A stretch of 64,000 bases of DNA from Erythrocercus mccallii (GCA_013397435.1 VZRG01000373.1:62001-126000); one strand, 5' to 3'; counted from the first letter of the stretch, positions 26,101-38,900 are shown. A program made the numbers and translations. Notes: generated by a model not told the origin, from the sequence alone.

Positions 26101-28111
26101 TCCTACTCTGATTTTGATAATAAATAAATTAATTTCCCCAAGTCAAATCTGGTTTGCCCATGATGGTACCTGATGAGTGATCTCTCCCTTTAACTCATGA
26201 ACATTTTGTTGTATTTTCTCTCTCTGTCCAGCCAAGGAAGGGGAGTGATAGAGCAGCTTTTGGTGAGCTCCTGGCCTCCAGCCTGGGTCAACCATGCCAC
26301 CACACCACTAGGTCAAGACAAACACAAACTTCAAAACAATCAAAGAGCTTACATTTTCTCTTTCATTACATTTGCACAGATATCTAGCCCAGCTAACACT
26401 TCAATGCAACTGCAGAATTTCAGCATCCAGAGAAGGCTGCAATCAGCACATCCTAAATCTGCCACCTGTAAATTAGATATTAAAAAATGTATAAATGCTA
26501 TATATTTCCAAGTAATTTCAGAGACTTGCATGAAATTAAAATTCCATATTATCAAAATAACTTTTCAATGATAAAGCATTTCAGAATAACTAACATTTAC
26601 AGCTGCAAGCAAGTAGGATAGATGCAGATTTGAAAAGAATTTTTTAAAAATGTATATGAAGATCCTGTAAGATTTTTAAAAAATAATTAACCTTTTGTTA
26701 CTATAGCTATAAACAAGTATATGTAGGACATCTCATTGACTCTGGAGAATGTCTTCCACATGAGTAACAGTAAGGTATGATTTTCAGTATAAAAGCTGCA
26801 GCAATTTTCATATTCACTACTGCTTTTCACTGGGCTGTTCTCCCTTTTAAACACTGAGAACAGGCTCACCAGCAGCCAAGTTAGCAGCAAAGAATCTGCA
26901 TAAAACAAGTTTACAGGCTCAGTCTAATGTTTAAGTGGGGAACTCGGAGGATATTCAGACCATGAAGTCAAATAATAGATATTCTTTCCTGTAAGCTAAA
27001 GAGATAGTTGAGCATGTAAACCAACCCCCACTGTTCTTTCTCAGGCTCAGTCAAGGTTGAAGCACACTGCTGTTCTCCATGTGAAAATCCTGAGTTGTTT
27101 CTCTCCAGTTTATCTACCATCTGCATAAACAGCAAGTTCACCCTCCCACCCCTTCCACATCCTTAATCAGAAAATCCATACCTTTAAAGACAGATGTAAC
27201 ACTGGTGAACATGTTCTATTTGAAAGCAGATTACAGTGCCACTGCATCACAGACTGGATTAGATTTCTATTAGCTACTAGAAGTATGATTACACAAGTAA
27301 TGCAGGTGCATCAGTTCCTTGCATGCCCCCTGCATGCCCCATGATTAACATCAGTTTAAGGGTTAAACACTTGATAAACACAGACTTGAGAAGATCTTTT
27401 GGGGAAGGAAGTGGGGAGGACACAATAGATGAGAGCAAATACTACAGAACATTACTTAAATTATTTAACTTTTCACAGTGAGTAGTGAAACAAAAGTTCT
27501 GGTATATTGGGGGGACACAGGTGACAACACAGGTGGAGTGCAACAAGACCCTAAGAAATTGGAGATGAGTTAGCCTCACATAATCCCACACTCTCAGTGT
27601 CACATCTCGTCTGAGACTATCCATGCAAATGGTGAGATAAACCTAACACGCTACATGGAACTAACAGCTCTGGAAAGCAGAACTCTAAAAAAAAGCAGCT
27701 TGAACCATATCCTGCACCATTAAATTAAAAACAGAATGCCCAGTACTCTCAAAAACAGTCTAAGGCATTTTTCTTGTTTAAATATTCTCCTCTTCCCATC
27801 AAGTTACATTAATTTTGTGTATCCCTGAGAAACAACATATCACCAGGTACCTGCTAAGGCCATTCAGTTTTAACACTTCCTCCACTACTGTTGTTTTGTA
27901 ATTAGGTCAACAGGTTATTTACGCATTTTGTCTTCCTGAGATACCAAGTGTTAACTTACTTTCAAGTTTATAACCTAAAGAGACAAAACATACCAACCTT
28001 CTTAGGTTTATATTTCTCCACTAAATCTTTAACAAACTGGTGGCGTTGTTTGTACAAAGGAGGCTGAAATTTAATAATTTGCGTAAACTCTTCTTGAAAG
28101 TTCTTATCCAT
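20163..28111 (-). CDS. HENMT1: HENMT1, small RNA 2'-O-methyltransferase
   Basis: HEN1-family enzyme that methylates the 3'-terminal ribose of piRNAs using S-adenosylmethionine, protecting them in the germ line. Six coding exons were placed on the minus strand: 28111-27998 (ATG at 28111-28109), 26465-26353, 24565-24431, 24031-23849, 22260-22092 and 20558-20163. All junctions are GT/AG and in frame, giving 1110 nt and 369 aa against 393 in human. The start matches the human protein at FQPPLYKQRHQFVKDLV. SAM motif I reads DLGCAD (residues 41-46) where human has DLGCGD. The metal/catalytic set is intact: E120, E123 and H124 in CIELIEHL, and H170 in HPDHKFEW. STPNSEFNPLLPG (149-161) is conserved. 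The C-terminal part (LSSDGSAV near the end) is recognisable but diverged. A 5' non-coding exon probably lies in the CpG-rich stretch near 28.6-28.9 kb, since the ATG exon has a 3' splice site at 28127-28128. A solo LTR sits in intron 3. Confidence 0.95.
25598..26304 (+). mobile_element. solo LTR of an endogenous retrovirus (probably ERVL-like)
   Basis: A 707-bp element has termini TGT...ACA and is flanked on both sides by the 5-bp duplication ccact (25593-25597 and 26305-26309). Its first half contains diverged repeats of the type atgctggagcag. Its second half is AT-rich with AATAAA at 26029, 26119 and 26123, followed by a conserved-looking tail (gagtgatctctccc, gggagtgatagagcagc). I recognise the overall sequence as a repeat common in songbird genomes. 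A 5-bp duplication fits ERVL-type integration, but the family name is not asserted. No internal viral genes are present. Orientation is inferred from the AATAAA signals and is opposite to HENMT1. The right end lies 48 bp from the donor of the HENMT1 exon at 26353-26465. Confidence 0.85.
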
Positions 28112-28504
28112 AGTGTTCTGGCAACTCTAAAATAAAAAGTTAACTCTTATTTTCTGAAGCACTTCATAACATATCCAATTACAAAGTTTACTGTTTTCAG
28201 TGGTGTTTGAGCCCCAGTTAAGCAGGGGTAGACCTGATCTGAGTTCTATTCAAAGAATGACAAAAATATTTGGATTAGCACGATTCTCTCCATTTGTAAT
28301 TATGTAAATATCCTTATGTAAACAACTACAAATAATATACAAATCTTAAAAGGCAAATTTCATAATCTGTCACCCTCCATCCAGCACACGTGGACAGAGA
28401 CTACAACCAAACGCATCTGGGCTAAGCCTGCACACAACTTCATTGCTCTCCGAGGTGTTTTACACACAAACAGAAATAGGCATTTGTGTATCTATAGGCA
28501 CAAA

Positions 28505-28880
28505 AGGCGGCTCGGTGCTCAGGCCAGTCCCCCGCCGCCTGAGGAGCTGAGCGGGCCTGCTGCGCTCCCCTCAGCAGCGCCCGCCCGAGGGGCCGCCCGC
28601 GGCACGCACCGCCTGGCCCCACCGGCTCCTGAGCCGCCCCGGCTCCCGAACCCGCCGCTGCCCAGCCCCGCCGGCCACTGCCTCCCGGCCCAGCCACCCC
28701 TGCCCCTTGCCGCGGCTCCCCGGAGCTTCCTGCCCCACCTTCTCTCCCACGGCGAGCTCCCACCTGGCACAAGCGGCCGCCCCCACGGCGGGGCGGCCCC
28801 TCCGGGGAGCGCCGGGGGCTCCCGCGGACAGCCCTCAGGGCGGGGGGTGTTCCCTAAGGCAGCTCTGTGCGGAACGATTA
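28505..28880 (-). promoter_or_regulatory. HENMT1: CpG island, likely HENMT1 promoter
   Basis: This is a sharp GC- and CpG-rich block in an AT-rich setting, about 0.4-0.8 kb upstream of the HENMT1 start codon. It probably contains the transcription start and a non-coding first exon. Several GT sites on the minus strand could be its donor and I cannot choose between them. The long open frames crossing the block on both strands are compositional artefacts. Confidence 0.65.
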
Positions 28881-28940
28881 AACCAGCTCCAAGCGCCGTC
28901 CACTGATCCGTGCCAGCCTCCCTCAGTGTAATTAAAAGGT

Positions 28941-28947
28941 GATTGGC
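28941..28947 (-). promoter_or_regulatory. HENMT1: CCAAT box (NF-Y type) upstream of HENMT1
   Basis: Forward gattggc reads GCCAATC on the minus strand. It lies just upstream of the CpG island with respect to HENMT1, which is the usual place for an NF-Y site. This is a motif match only. Confidence 0.35.
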
Positions 28948-29817
28948 GGCGGCGAGCGGTGTTCCTAGTTTTTTACACTTTTTACTTGCGGTGCTGCTGT
29001 GTCCAAAGCCGTGTTTGCTATGCCGCAGAGGGGAAACGCGCTTATTGTGCTGGTTGCCATATGCAGTGAACCAGCCCTGTCTGGGTGAGTGAGGTAGAGA
29101 GCACACACAGCCAAAATCGATGTATTTTTCAGGGTTCCATTAAGTCTTTTCCACACTGGGGCAAATTTGTCTCTCAGTGAGCAGGCAGCTGCGTAGCTGC
29201 ACAGTGAAAGTAGAAAAGAAAGCGTGGCTCTAAATGTCTCGTTTCTTCTTGTTAACAGCATGTAAAGCGCTTGCTAATCACAGAGCAGGGCTATTATTAA
29301 TAAAGACAGTGTATAGTGTAGGCTTGGGATCTAGAAGGAGGCAGGACTCTGGTGGCAGTGAGGATAAAGATTTGTTAGATAAGTTAGATCATAAGATTGT
29401 TCATAAGAATTCACCCCAAAATGTACCACCCTAAGTGAAGCCTTCAGAATTATCAGCTGTTCTAATTCTCCACTATGAACAATGTAATCACAGAGATATC
29501 CTTTTTGATTGTTCCATATTAGGTGTGACATTGAATTGGAGATTCAATCTTTAGAAGACTGGCAACATGAAAAAGATGGTGAGCACTATTTCCAGTTTTG
29601 AGCTGGAAAATCTGCTCTGACTCCAGGGTGTCTGATCTACTTGCTGAAAAAAAGCATTGAAAATTTCTTCTGATTTTTCCCCATTAAATAAAATAAAGAG
29701 GATTTTTAAAATATTTTCCCATTGGGAAAAAAAATCTTTGATTTAGTCTAGTTGTGGTTAAAAGTTTTGTTTTGTTTTTCCCTTATGCAGTGGTACATCT
29801 ACTAAACAGCCTCAAGG

Positions 29818-29905
29818 CATCATAGAATAATTTATGTTGGAAGGGACCTTTAGAGGTTACCTAGTGCACCCCCTACTTAAAGGAGGTCCAAGTCAATGAT
29901 GCTAC
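29818..29905 (-). mobile_element. CR1 LINE fragment
   Basis: The run catagaat...gttggaagggacctttagagg...cctagtgca is the reverse complement of the CR1 3' end, with its characteristic ggtcccttccaac and ttctatg. The copy is short, diverged and 5'-truncated. CR1 is the dominant avian LINE. Confidence 0.8.
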
Positions 29906-32017
29906 TTGGAACCTTCAGTTCCAAGGTAATTTTCACATTACAGTCTATAATTTCAAAGTGAATATTCAAATTATCTTAACTCAATATGCCACAAATCAAG
30001 CAGGTTTTTTTTAGAGAAGCCTGTTACTTTTGCACTCTACACAGAGCAACAAATGATATGACTATACTGGAATAAAAGCATCTCACAATATAAAATCATG
30101 AATCAAAAAATCCTAAACTGCTGACATTTATTTCCTTCAGTAACTGGAATGAGAAAGACAACTGTATGCAATTCCAGTACTTTCCCCATAAAGTTGCAGT
30201 GCATATAATTAAATCTGATAGCAAAAGAAAATGCAGCACTGCTGCCAGGAGACACTCGTCCATACTGATACTTGGCAGGAATATACACACAGCAATACTG
30301 CTTAATCTGTAATTCAAGTGCTAACAACCTGTGCTCTCAGCCTAAATTCAGAGGATGTTTACTGACTGGAGTACAGGTCTTTTTCTCCTGAGCTTCAATT
30401 GACATATTTGGCCCACTTAAAAAAATTAAGAATTCATCTTTGTGAATGACAAGTGAAGCTGGTGTTACACACAAATCACATTTTTTCTTACTTTTTTATA
30501 ATTATATATAGTTTCTTGGTGTTTGCAAGTGAAAATCACCTTGTTTTGATGTTCTTTGGTTTGGTTTTTGGTTTGGTTTTGTTCGTCTTTTTGGCTGTAC
30601 TCTATAAAAACCAACTGGGATACCTGAGGAAGAAAATCTAATTTGGAGCAAATGGATTTATAGGTTGTAACTATACGTGAGGTTTCAGCATCACCACCAA
30701 AGAGTGAGAGAAGTATAAAAACATGATCTTATAGAGAGTAAAAAATACTGAGGTTTGGAAAATATTTGGCTAAATATTCCAACAGGAGAAGGTAAATGCA
30801 TGGAAACACAATTAGGGCAATATAAACTATACCAGAAGTATGGGCTGTCTTAAAATGGTTACACAATAAAAATTAAGGAAGTGCTCCAAACAACAATAAC
30901 AAAACCACTCATTTTAAAAGAAAAGTTACCACTCTAGCTAACTGCATCCAGAACAAGATTACTGTTATAAAGACGCTTTCTTGGAATTAGTTTTTGTGAT
31001 TAGTTCTCTGATTTGATAAGAGATTGTTAAATGGCTATTTACTTCATCAATATGGTAGAGCCATGCAAGTAATGAAGATTTTGTGAACGTCTTTGGAAAT
31101 TAGCCAAGATGGGAAGAGGAGGCCAAAAGGAGACTGGTGGTTATTTCTAGAAAAGAGGAGTGAAAAGCCTTGACAGCAGAACAGGCAGCTTAGAGAAACT
31201 GTTAACTGCCAGGCCCCTGATAACACTTATCTGCTATAGTACAAGCTCTAAGGTGCTTGAAGGGCCAGTGTAATGAAAATAAACTGTTTCTCAATGTTTC
31301 AATGTGTAATGAAGAGTGAAGGTATTTTAATGTTACTTCCAACAGTATTTATCTCCTCTAAATTAAAAATCTGGGTTAGCTTTAGCATGTAGACATGCTA
31401 TTCTTATGGATGATTTCATACCAGCTTCTCCCTGTACCTGTTTCCTGATGCACTGAGCAATGGGGGGGCCTTTTGTGTACAACTGAACATACTGCCCAGC
31501 TTGCAGTCATTTCACTGAACTATCCGTTTATTTTTTTGCACAGTCATTTGATGTTTAGAATATTTTGGCAATTCTTCTAAATCACACTTTCAGTCTCCCT
31601 TTTGCACTTTATGTTTAAAGACTGACACCAAAGTATGTAACTAGTTATACTGGATTTGGGTGGGATTTTTTTTTGTTTTTGCAGGCAAAACCAGAGGATT
31701 TTCTCTCTTCTGTTAGTAACTATATGTAGACAGTGATTCTCTCTTAGCTGTTTAATTCTGCTCGTTCCAAGTCTGTATGTAGGACTACAAGTTTCAGAAA
31801 GAGCTGTTGAGCTGGAATCGAGCAGCAGGGAACAGTTACTGTTTTCTGGGTGTCTGACGGGTTTCTCAGAAGCCGCTCAGAAGCCAGGCCCTGGCCAGAG
31901 CAGTGGGCCTGGTACCCAGCATTGGCATGGAGTGAACAGCCCGGGCCGTGCCCTGGCCGTCATTGCCCTCCGGGGCTGCAGCACACGGAACATGCTCAAC
32001 ATTTCTTCCTTCCCCAG

Positions 32018-32170
32018 TAGGGAAGCTGTGGATGCCCCATCCCTTCAAGTCCAGGGTTGGATGGGGCTTGAAGCAGCCTGGTCTAATGGAAGGCGTCCCT
32101 GCCCATAGCAGGGGGTGGGAACAAGATAGATGGTCTTCAAGGTCCCCTTCCAACCCAAGTCGTTCTATGA
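32018..32170 (+). mobile_element. CR1 LINE 3'-end fragment
   Basis: This matches the CR1 3' terminus in sense orientation. In order it has gaagctgtggatgccccatcc, ggttggatggggcttgaagc, ggtctaatggaaggcgtccc, tgcccatagcaggggg, ggtccccttccaaccc and ttctatga. Only the last ~150 bp is present. The element ends about 130 bp upstream of the PRPF38B CpG island. Confidence 0.9.
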
Positions 32171-32299
32171 CTTCTTTGCTTCTCCGTTGCTGTGGAGGCA
32201 GAAGCGGCCAGCGCCAGCTGGGCCGTGGCCTCATTACCAAAGACAAGGCACCGAAGGGAACAGTTTTCAACTTGGTTAAATCGGTGCCTTAATCTACTG

Positions 32300-32960
32300 A
32301 GCTCCGTGTGACGGTGTCAGCGGCTGCCTCCCTTGGGGCCACAGAGTGCCCTCGCACTCCCTGGCGGCGATGTCCCGCCTGGCGGGCCCCCGGGCTGCCT
32401 CGAGGCGAGACGGGGGCGGGAGGAGCCGCGGGAACCGGCCGGGCTGCCAGCGGGAGGGGCGGCGGGGAGAGGCCGCGCCAAGGCTGCGGAGCTCCCCCGC
32501 CCTTTCCCCGCCGCTCCCCGCGGGTCGGTGACGCGGCCCCGGAAGGCGCCGCCGTCACTTCCCCGGCCGCCATCTTGTCGGGGCTGAGGCAGCGCCCGCC
32601 GGCCCCGCTCCGTGTGCGCGGCCCGCCTGCCCCGAGCGCCGACCCGCCATGGCCAACAACAGCCCCGCGGTGGCGAACTGCCAGGGGCAGCAGGCGGCCC
32701 AGCACCCGCCCGGCGCCGTCCCGCCCGTGCAGCAGCCGCTGCAGAGCGGGGGCCCCAAGCCGGCGGCCTCGGGCAAGCAGGGCAACGTGCTGCCGCTGTG
32801 GGGCAACGAAAAGACCATGAACCTGAACCCCATGATCCTCACCAACATCCTCTCGTCGCCCTACTTCAAGGTGCAGCTCTACGAGCTCAAGACCTACCAC
32901 GAAGTGGTGGACGAGATCTATTTCAAGGTGAGCCCGCGGGCCGCGCTGGCGCCGGGCCCG
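32300..32960 (+). promoter_or_regulatory. PRPF38B: CpG island promoter of PRPF38B
   Basis: A strongly GC- and CpG-rich block covers the 5' flank, 5'UTR and exon 1 of PRPF38B. It contains a gtgacg CRE-like half site (32528-32533), an ETS-type site (gtcacttcc, 32554-32562, GGAAGTGAC on the other strand) and a YY1-type site (32568-32577). This arrangement is usual for a broadly expressed TATA-less gene. Confidence 0.75.
32568..32577 (-). promoter_or_regulatory. PRPF38B: YY1-type site
   Basis: Forward cgccatcttg is the reverse complement of the YY1 consensus CAAGATGGCG. It lies 71 bp upstream of the PRPF38B start codon, probably at or just downstream of the transcription start. Confidence 0.55.
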
Positions 32961-35900
32961 GTTGGGTTGCGGCCCGCGCCTTTTCGCCCCTTATCTTGCG
33001 GTGAGGGATGGGAGTAAATATCGGTTGTGTTGCTGAGCTGGGGGAATCCAAGGCTCTGCCTTCTCTGCCTCACCAAAGAGGCGTGTTCCGCGTCGGATTT
33101 GGAATTGCGGAGCCGCAAATTGGGTTTGAAGAGGGCAGCGTGAGGCAGGGCGGTGGGGGCGAAATGGCCGTCTGAGGGCTGCGCCTTCAGCCGGAGAGAG
33201 CGGGGAGGGCGCAGATCTGCTGCCGCTGCCAGAGGCCGGCCCTCCCCGCAGCGCGGAGCCGCCAGCACGCCGTGTAACCACACAGAAGGGATGGTGGTGA
33301 CCGTAGGTGTCTGCGTGTGGCTTGCATTCTCAGTTCCTGGTTAGGATTCCCTCCTCCATAACTCAGCTTACAACTTAACGAGTTGGTTTTAGTGCTTCTC
33401 TTAGCGTTAGGTAGGATGTGCTGGGGAGATGAATGATCTGTATCAGGGCACCTATGTCTCGGTTCTTGTTTTGTTAGCAGGATTGAATCAGTTTTGCACC
33501 GAGGCTTCCATCAAGCCACTCTCCCAGGTAGAGGTATGCATAATTAATGCTAATCAACGCAGCCACTTTCTTTGTTCTGATAACGAGACCAAAATTTAGA
33601 TAATTCAAGCATAGACAATTCAGTTAGTCACCTGTGTTTTGGTCGTTATTGGCGTGTTTTTTCAGGTGAATTCATTTTGCTTGATGTTATTGTGTCAGCT
33701 GGTGGGTTTCAGTATATTTGAAATAAATAAAATAAAAAGCAAAGGTAGCCCGTTTCATTTATCTAAGCCATATCAAGTTACTTAAGGCACTATAACTGTG
33801 AAAAATAACTCCACTACAGTATTTTGAGATTTTTGGCAGTTTGCACTTACTTATGCTATTTTTTCATGTAAAGATAGCATTTCTCTGGCTGTGCTCTGTT
33901 ATTGAGAGCTGATTACTTATTTCTCCTAATGCTTAGTGTAACATATATTGTCAGCAGCATCTCTCCAGTTAATTTACTACATGCTGCATGTGTGAGAGAC
34001 TCATTACTATCTGAATAGAAAGTAGCAGACTGTACTTACGAAGTTGACTTTTAAAGCTGAAAAAATGATGAAGGAAACATATTTTCAGAAAATTTGAGAG
34101 CTTACTCTATTTTTAAAGTGAACCCCTTCAGATGCACTAAAAAGTATTTGGTGTGATTTGTCATCTTTGTACTGATAGAGCTTAGCGTCGGTGAGTCAAA
34201 TAGCTCATTTGCTTGACCTACTGTTTCATTCCAAAAGTGGTTTTATCTTAGATTTGGGAAGAATTTTGACATGTCATTAAAAATCTGCATAATGATCTGA
34301 TTTGTTTACTGAACGTGACAGTTAGTGACTCAAAACTTCATGCTAAATAAAGAGAAAACTCAGCCCCTTACTCACTCATGAGTAATGGCTGTGAGGAAGA
34401 AGATAACCTGATGGTTAAGCTGCTTCATTGATATTAAGATGATTTGAATTTCCTTCATGTTTTAAGATTCCCGAATAATTGCAGTGGAGTTTTTTGTTAG
34501 TTGTTCTTTAGTTGTTTTTTGTTTTTTTTTTAATGAGCGTGATACCTGTCATAGCAGCTGTATTTTCAAGTGTATTTGTCTGTCTAAGAAACAAGTGCCT
34601 CTTGTAGAAAATTTTAGAATGCTGGGTGCTGGAAAAGGTGATTGTAAGTCACACAGGCAGCTACTGATAACGACCATCTTTGAAGATATAGATAGTGTCC
34701 AGATATTTCAATTAATTCATTTGTAATTCTAGGCTGCTGTTTCAGTTCTATATCTATAAAGTGCAGGACTTCCTCTTTCTTTATCCCTGACCTTAACACC
34801 ATGTGCATGTCCTCAGCTTCATTTTGTTTGTGTATTTCCAACAAGTTAAGCATACAAAGCAGTCTTTGTGGGATCAAAACTTTAAATACCCCTTTGGAAA
34901 TGAATATTATTTTCAGGGGCTTGTTATTTGTTTTAATTGATACCTGTCAAAACCAGCATGTTTACATTGACTGTAATTAAAAAAGTTGAAGGCTAGCATT
35001 TGTGATAGTGTTACACTTGATCCTTGGACTAAAAAACACTTTCCATTTCCTGTGAGAGGCAATACTCTATAACCAGGGTATGCAGTATTATTTGTGTAGT
35101 ATTTGTGAACTTCTCATGCTAACAGTACCGGAAGTCGTAGTGGATTTTGAATTCTACAGTATTGGCATCTCTCATATTTCCTGTTTGGCAAAGACAGCAA
35201 CTGTAAAAAACCCAAACAAACAGTTCAGCAACTTCTGCTGTTAGTGTATCTGATTTCATGTGATTGTGTACATAACTGGTTTTATTTCATGTATTGTTAA
35301 GGAATAGTAATTTGTGAAATACTGTACAGCATGAACTCTTATTCCCAATCCAGTGTTGCACCTTCGTATCCCTTTTTGTCTTTTACATATATTTTAAGTT
35401 GACGTGTTTAGGAAACATACTTATTGAGCCAGATATTGCTTCTCTGAATTTCAGAATTTCAAATGTAGCATTGGCAGTTACATGGTTCTGAGCTTGTTTA
35501 TGACTCTTACTGTCAAGTTTTAGGAATGGTGTTGATTAACTGTGTGCACTCATCCCCAAACGTATCTCACAAGATTTGTCTGGGGCACAGTTAAAATACT
35601 ACCCTTGGTAAACATATTTCTTTTTTCCTAATAGTAAGTGATAAAGAAAAGAAATCTCTAGTTAATTTTACTTCAGAAATGAGATTTAGGAATATGAAGC
35701 TGTATATTTTGACTTTTGTAGCTGTCATCAGCAGTTATCACTAAACTTGTAAGGAGATAGTTTAAATAAAGGCAGTTGTTTAATCACCCAAGGAAATAGT
35801 AATGATGGGGTTTAGTCATAAAGTATTTGAAAGTATGTGGTGTATGGAATAAGCATGGATATTTCCTTTGGGGTTGTGGGATTTGTTTGTTTTAAATTTC

Positions 35901-38900
35901 GTTCAGGATTTTGGCTGTAATTTCTTAATGTGATAATTAAAAAAGCCAAGTGCTTTGCTTTCATGACAAAGCAGACTTGATCTTGCATTTGCTAGAAGAC
36001 AGTTTTTTAAGATTGGTTTAAGATATGCATTGTTAAATCAAGCTTGTGTAGTCACCTAAACATTATGGAGGTTGTAATGGTAATTTTCTTTCTTTCCTCC
36101 TGTCCCCCACCTCACTCTTTCAGGTTACACATGTTGAACCATGGGAAAAGGGCAGCAGAAAAACAGCAGGCCAGACAGGGATGTGTGGAGGGGTAAGTAG
36201 AAGTACGTGCCTTCTTAAGTTTTTCTGTCTGGTAAATAACTTTCCAAAGCATAGATAAAATGTCCTTGTATGTTGGCTCAGTCTCTAGATATAAAATATT
36301 TATTACAAAGAGTAGATACATTCTTCTCATTTCCAAAGCTGTGGATGTAAGTAGTGTACTTTTTCCACATAGCTTTGTTTGTAGATTTAGTTTTTATCCC
36401 GTGTTAGTTCTCATATTCTTTTGTAGGTTTGGGATAATGTGTTTGTGACTTCCTGCATCCTCACCTAACTTTCTGCTTTTGAAAGGTGCGTGGTGTTGGA
36501 ACTGGAGGAATTGTGTCTACTGCTTTTTGTCTGCTCTACAAATTATTTACACTGAAGCTCACTCGTAAGCAAGTGATGGGGCTTATCACTCATACAGACT
36601 CCCCATATATTAGGGCTCTTGGATTTATGTATATTAGGTAAGTATCCATACCATCAACCAGTGACTGATTTAATATGCAGAAAGCTGTATTAAAATTTTA
36701 CATTGTTTTTGTGCTTAAAGGTACACACAGCCACCTACAGATCTATGGGACTGGTTTGAATCCTTTCTTGATGATGAAGAGGTATGTCGGCGAGGGTAAT
36801 AATTTGTTTTCTTTTGTTTCTTTTCATGGTACTACTTTAGGCTTAAACATTGCTTGATAGGGTTTTCTGTAGTTTCAATGTTACAATGTTATGTTCTTGT
36901 TTATATTATGTATGTTAATTAGTGCAGGAAACAGATTTGAGCTGAGACCTGGGTGATTTCTCTTAGATTTTGAATCTCTAACAAATTTTTTCATTGGTTA
37001 AAATGTTACTGTGTCAGATTTACAAAGCCATGTGGAACAGGTGTACTGAATCAGAATGCAGACAGCAGGCTGTGTGAATGTGTGTCTTCTGTGTGCTTTT
37101 TAAAATCATAGTTACTTTTAGGTAAGGTGTAGGAAGTCAAGTGCTAAATTTCTGTTATCTATTTATTACTGGGATAGGGGAATTGATGCTTACATAGAAG
37201 AGTGGGAACTATATGGTAGAAACCAACATTCACCTTGGAAAATACTGCCAGAAATCTTTGTGGTTATTATTAATGTCCTGGAACAACTAAACCCAGGATT
37301 TCTTTAGAGGAGAAGCAAGGAGCCTGATTACTGCATAAAGTGGCATTATTTCTGGACCCTCCATGTCTTTGTTAATGGGGCAGATGAAGAGATGAGTTGC
37401 TGAAGAAATTCAGTAAAGAAATTCAGCAAAGAGGTTGCATTATTATGCAGTCAGATAGGAGAATACCTTTAGTATCCTAGTCCTGATTTACTATTTGGAA
37501 AAACAGTAGGGAACTGGTGGGTGAGGTTTCTTGGGCTATGAAGTCTGCTACATACTGCTGCAATTTGTATTTATTGAGCAGGTTTTAAATTACATCCTAA
37601 ATTTAAGACTAGAACAGGAAGGATCACTTGCCATCTTCAGTGTGACAGTAGGCATCTACTTGAAGAAATTTCAAATGTTTTAGTTCCAAATGATGTCTGA
37701 ATACTGGTATTAAAAACAGGCTTAATTATACTTGTGTCTAACTGCAATGCAGTGTATTTATTTTAAATGGCTTCTTTCATGCTAAGTATCAAAAACTCTG
37801 AGCAAAGGAAACAGCTGGTAATTTCAGGTAAACTCATGCTATAGTAGACTTCTAACAAAAATGAAACCAAATTGGACTGTTGTTTGAATCAATGTAATGT
37901 CCTCTCCCCCAGGTGGGGCTAGCTAATGTGAATTCTCCTCTGCAACGTTGGACTGTAATTTATGAGAAGGATTGGGGTGGTTTCATTCTCAGGGTCTCAC
38001 AAAGTAAATTCCAAGGACAGTAAAGCAGTCACAAGTACAATGCATTGTGCAGGTCTTAGCTGGTCCATTATTCAAAACACTTTTTTAGTTTATACATTTC
38101 AGTTCTTGCTGATGCTGGGTATCAAGATGTGTTTATTTCTTGTTGTTTGAAATCTCCCACTATATTTTTGGAATCAGTGTTTCTTTCCCAGCTGCTATCA
38201 GTAGCTTTGTGTTATGTAGAAAAACTGTTTGGGGCTGCTTAAGTTTCTTACCAGTCCTGGTCAAGCTCAATAGGATGAAGCAAATTTTTATATATGGAAT
38301 TATTTAAACCTACAGGATTTTTTTTTCCCTCCAGTTCATAAATATGTGGAAGCAGTTCATCTTTTGTCATGCTGCTGTGAAAACCTTCCCAGGACACAGA
38401 GTTACTTTTCAAAATGCTTCTTATGTTTATTTTGTTTAACTGTACGTACTCTCCAGGTGCTACGTTTAACTCCTCTTTTTCTTCTTTAGATCTCTGCAGC
38501 GATTATATTTGGAAAAACTGTATATCTGAACACTTAAATGTGTGTGAGTGCAAGCAGTTTTACGTTCAGATTTTCTCTTCCTGTTTAGATAACAAATCTC
38601 ACTTTCCTTGTGTGCTTGCACTATAGGTTTGGGACTGACAATAGCTGACTAACATGTCCTGAGCTGTGAGAGGGCATAGCAAGAAGGCCTTCATGCGGTA
38701 ATGACCCTTTTCAGAGACAATGGTCATCATGGATTATGCGTTTCCAATTATTTGTTCATTTATTTATTTTTTTACATATTTCTAAATTAGAAACCTCACT
38801 GCTTCATGGCAGTTGGTTTGCTATTGCTTCCAATTCTGTTAGGATGCCATTTTGTACTAGAGGTTTTTCTATGATCATTTTTAGATAGGCAATGATGTAG

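Larger units (their letters stand above)
28948..32300. other. intergenic region HENMT1-PRPF38B
   Basis: About 3.3 kb separates the two divergent promoters. It contains two CR1 fragments (29818-29905 and 32018-32170) and T/G-rich stretches such as 30551-30585. I see no gene. Confidence 0.6.

Noticed and set aside
28519..29106. 195-residue minus-strand open frame near HENMT1
   Set aside because: CpG-island composition removes stop codons. There is no homology, and the true HENMT1 start is at 28111.
31866..32900. minus-strand open frames of 134 and 203 residues
   Set aside because: The first runs over a CR1 tail. The second is antisense to the PRPF38B promoter and exon 1 and is compositional.
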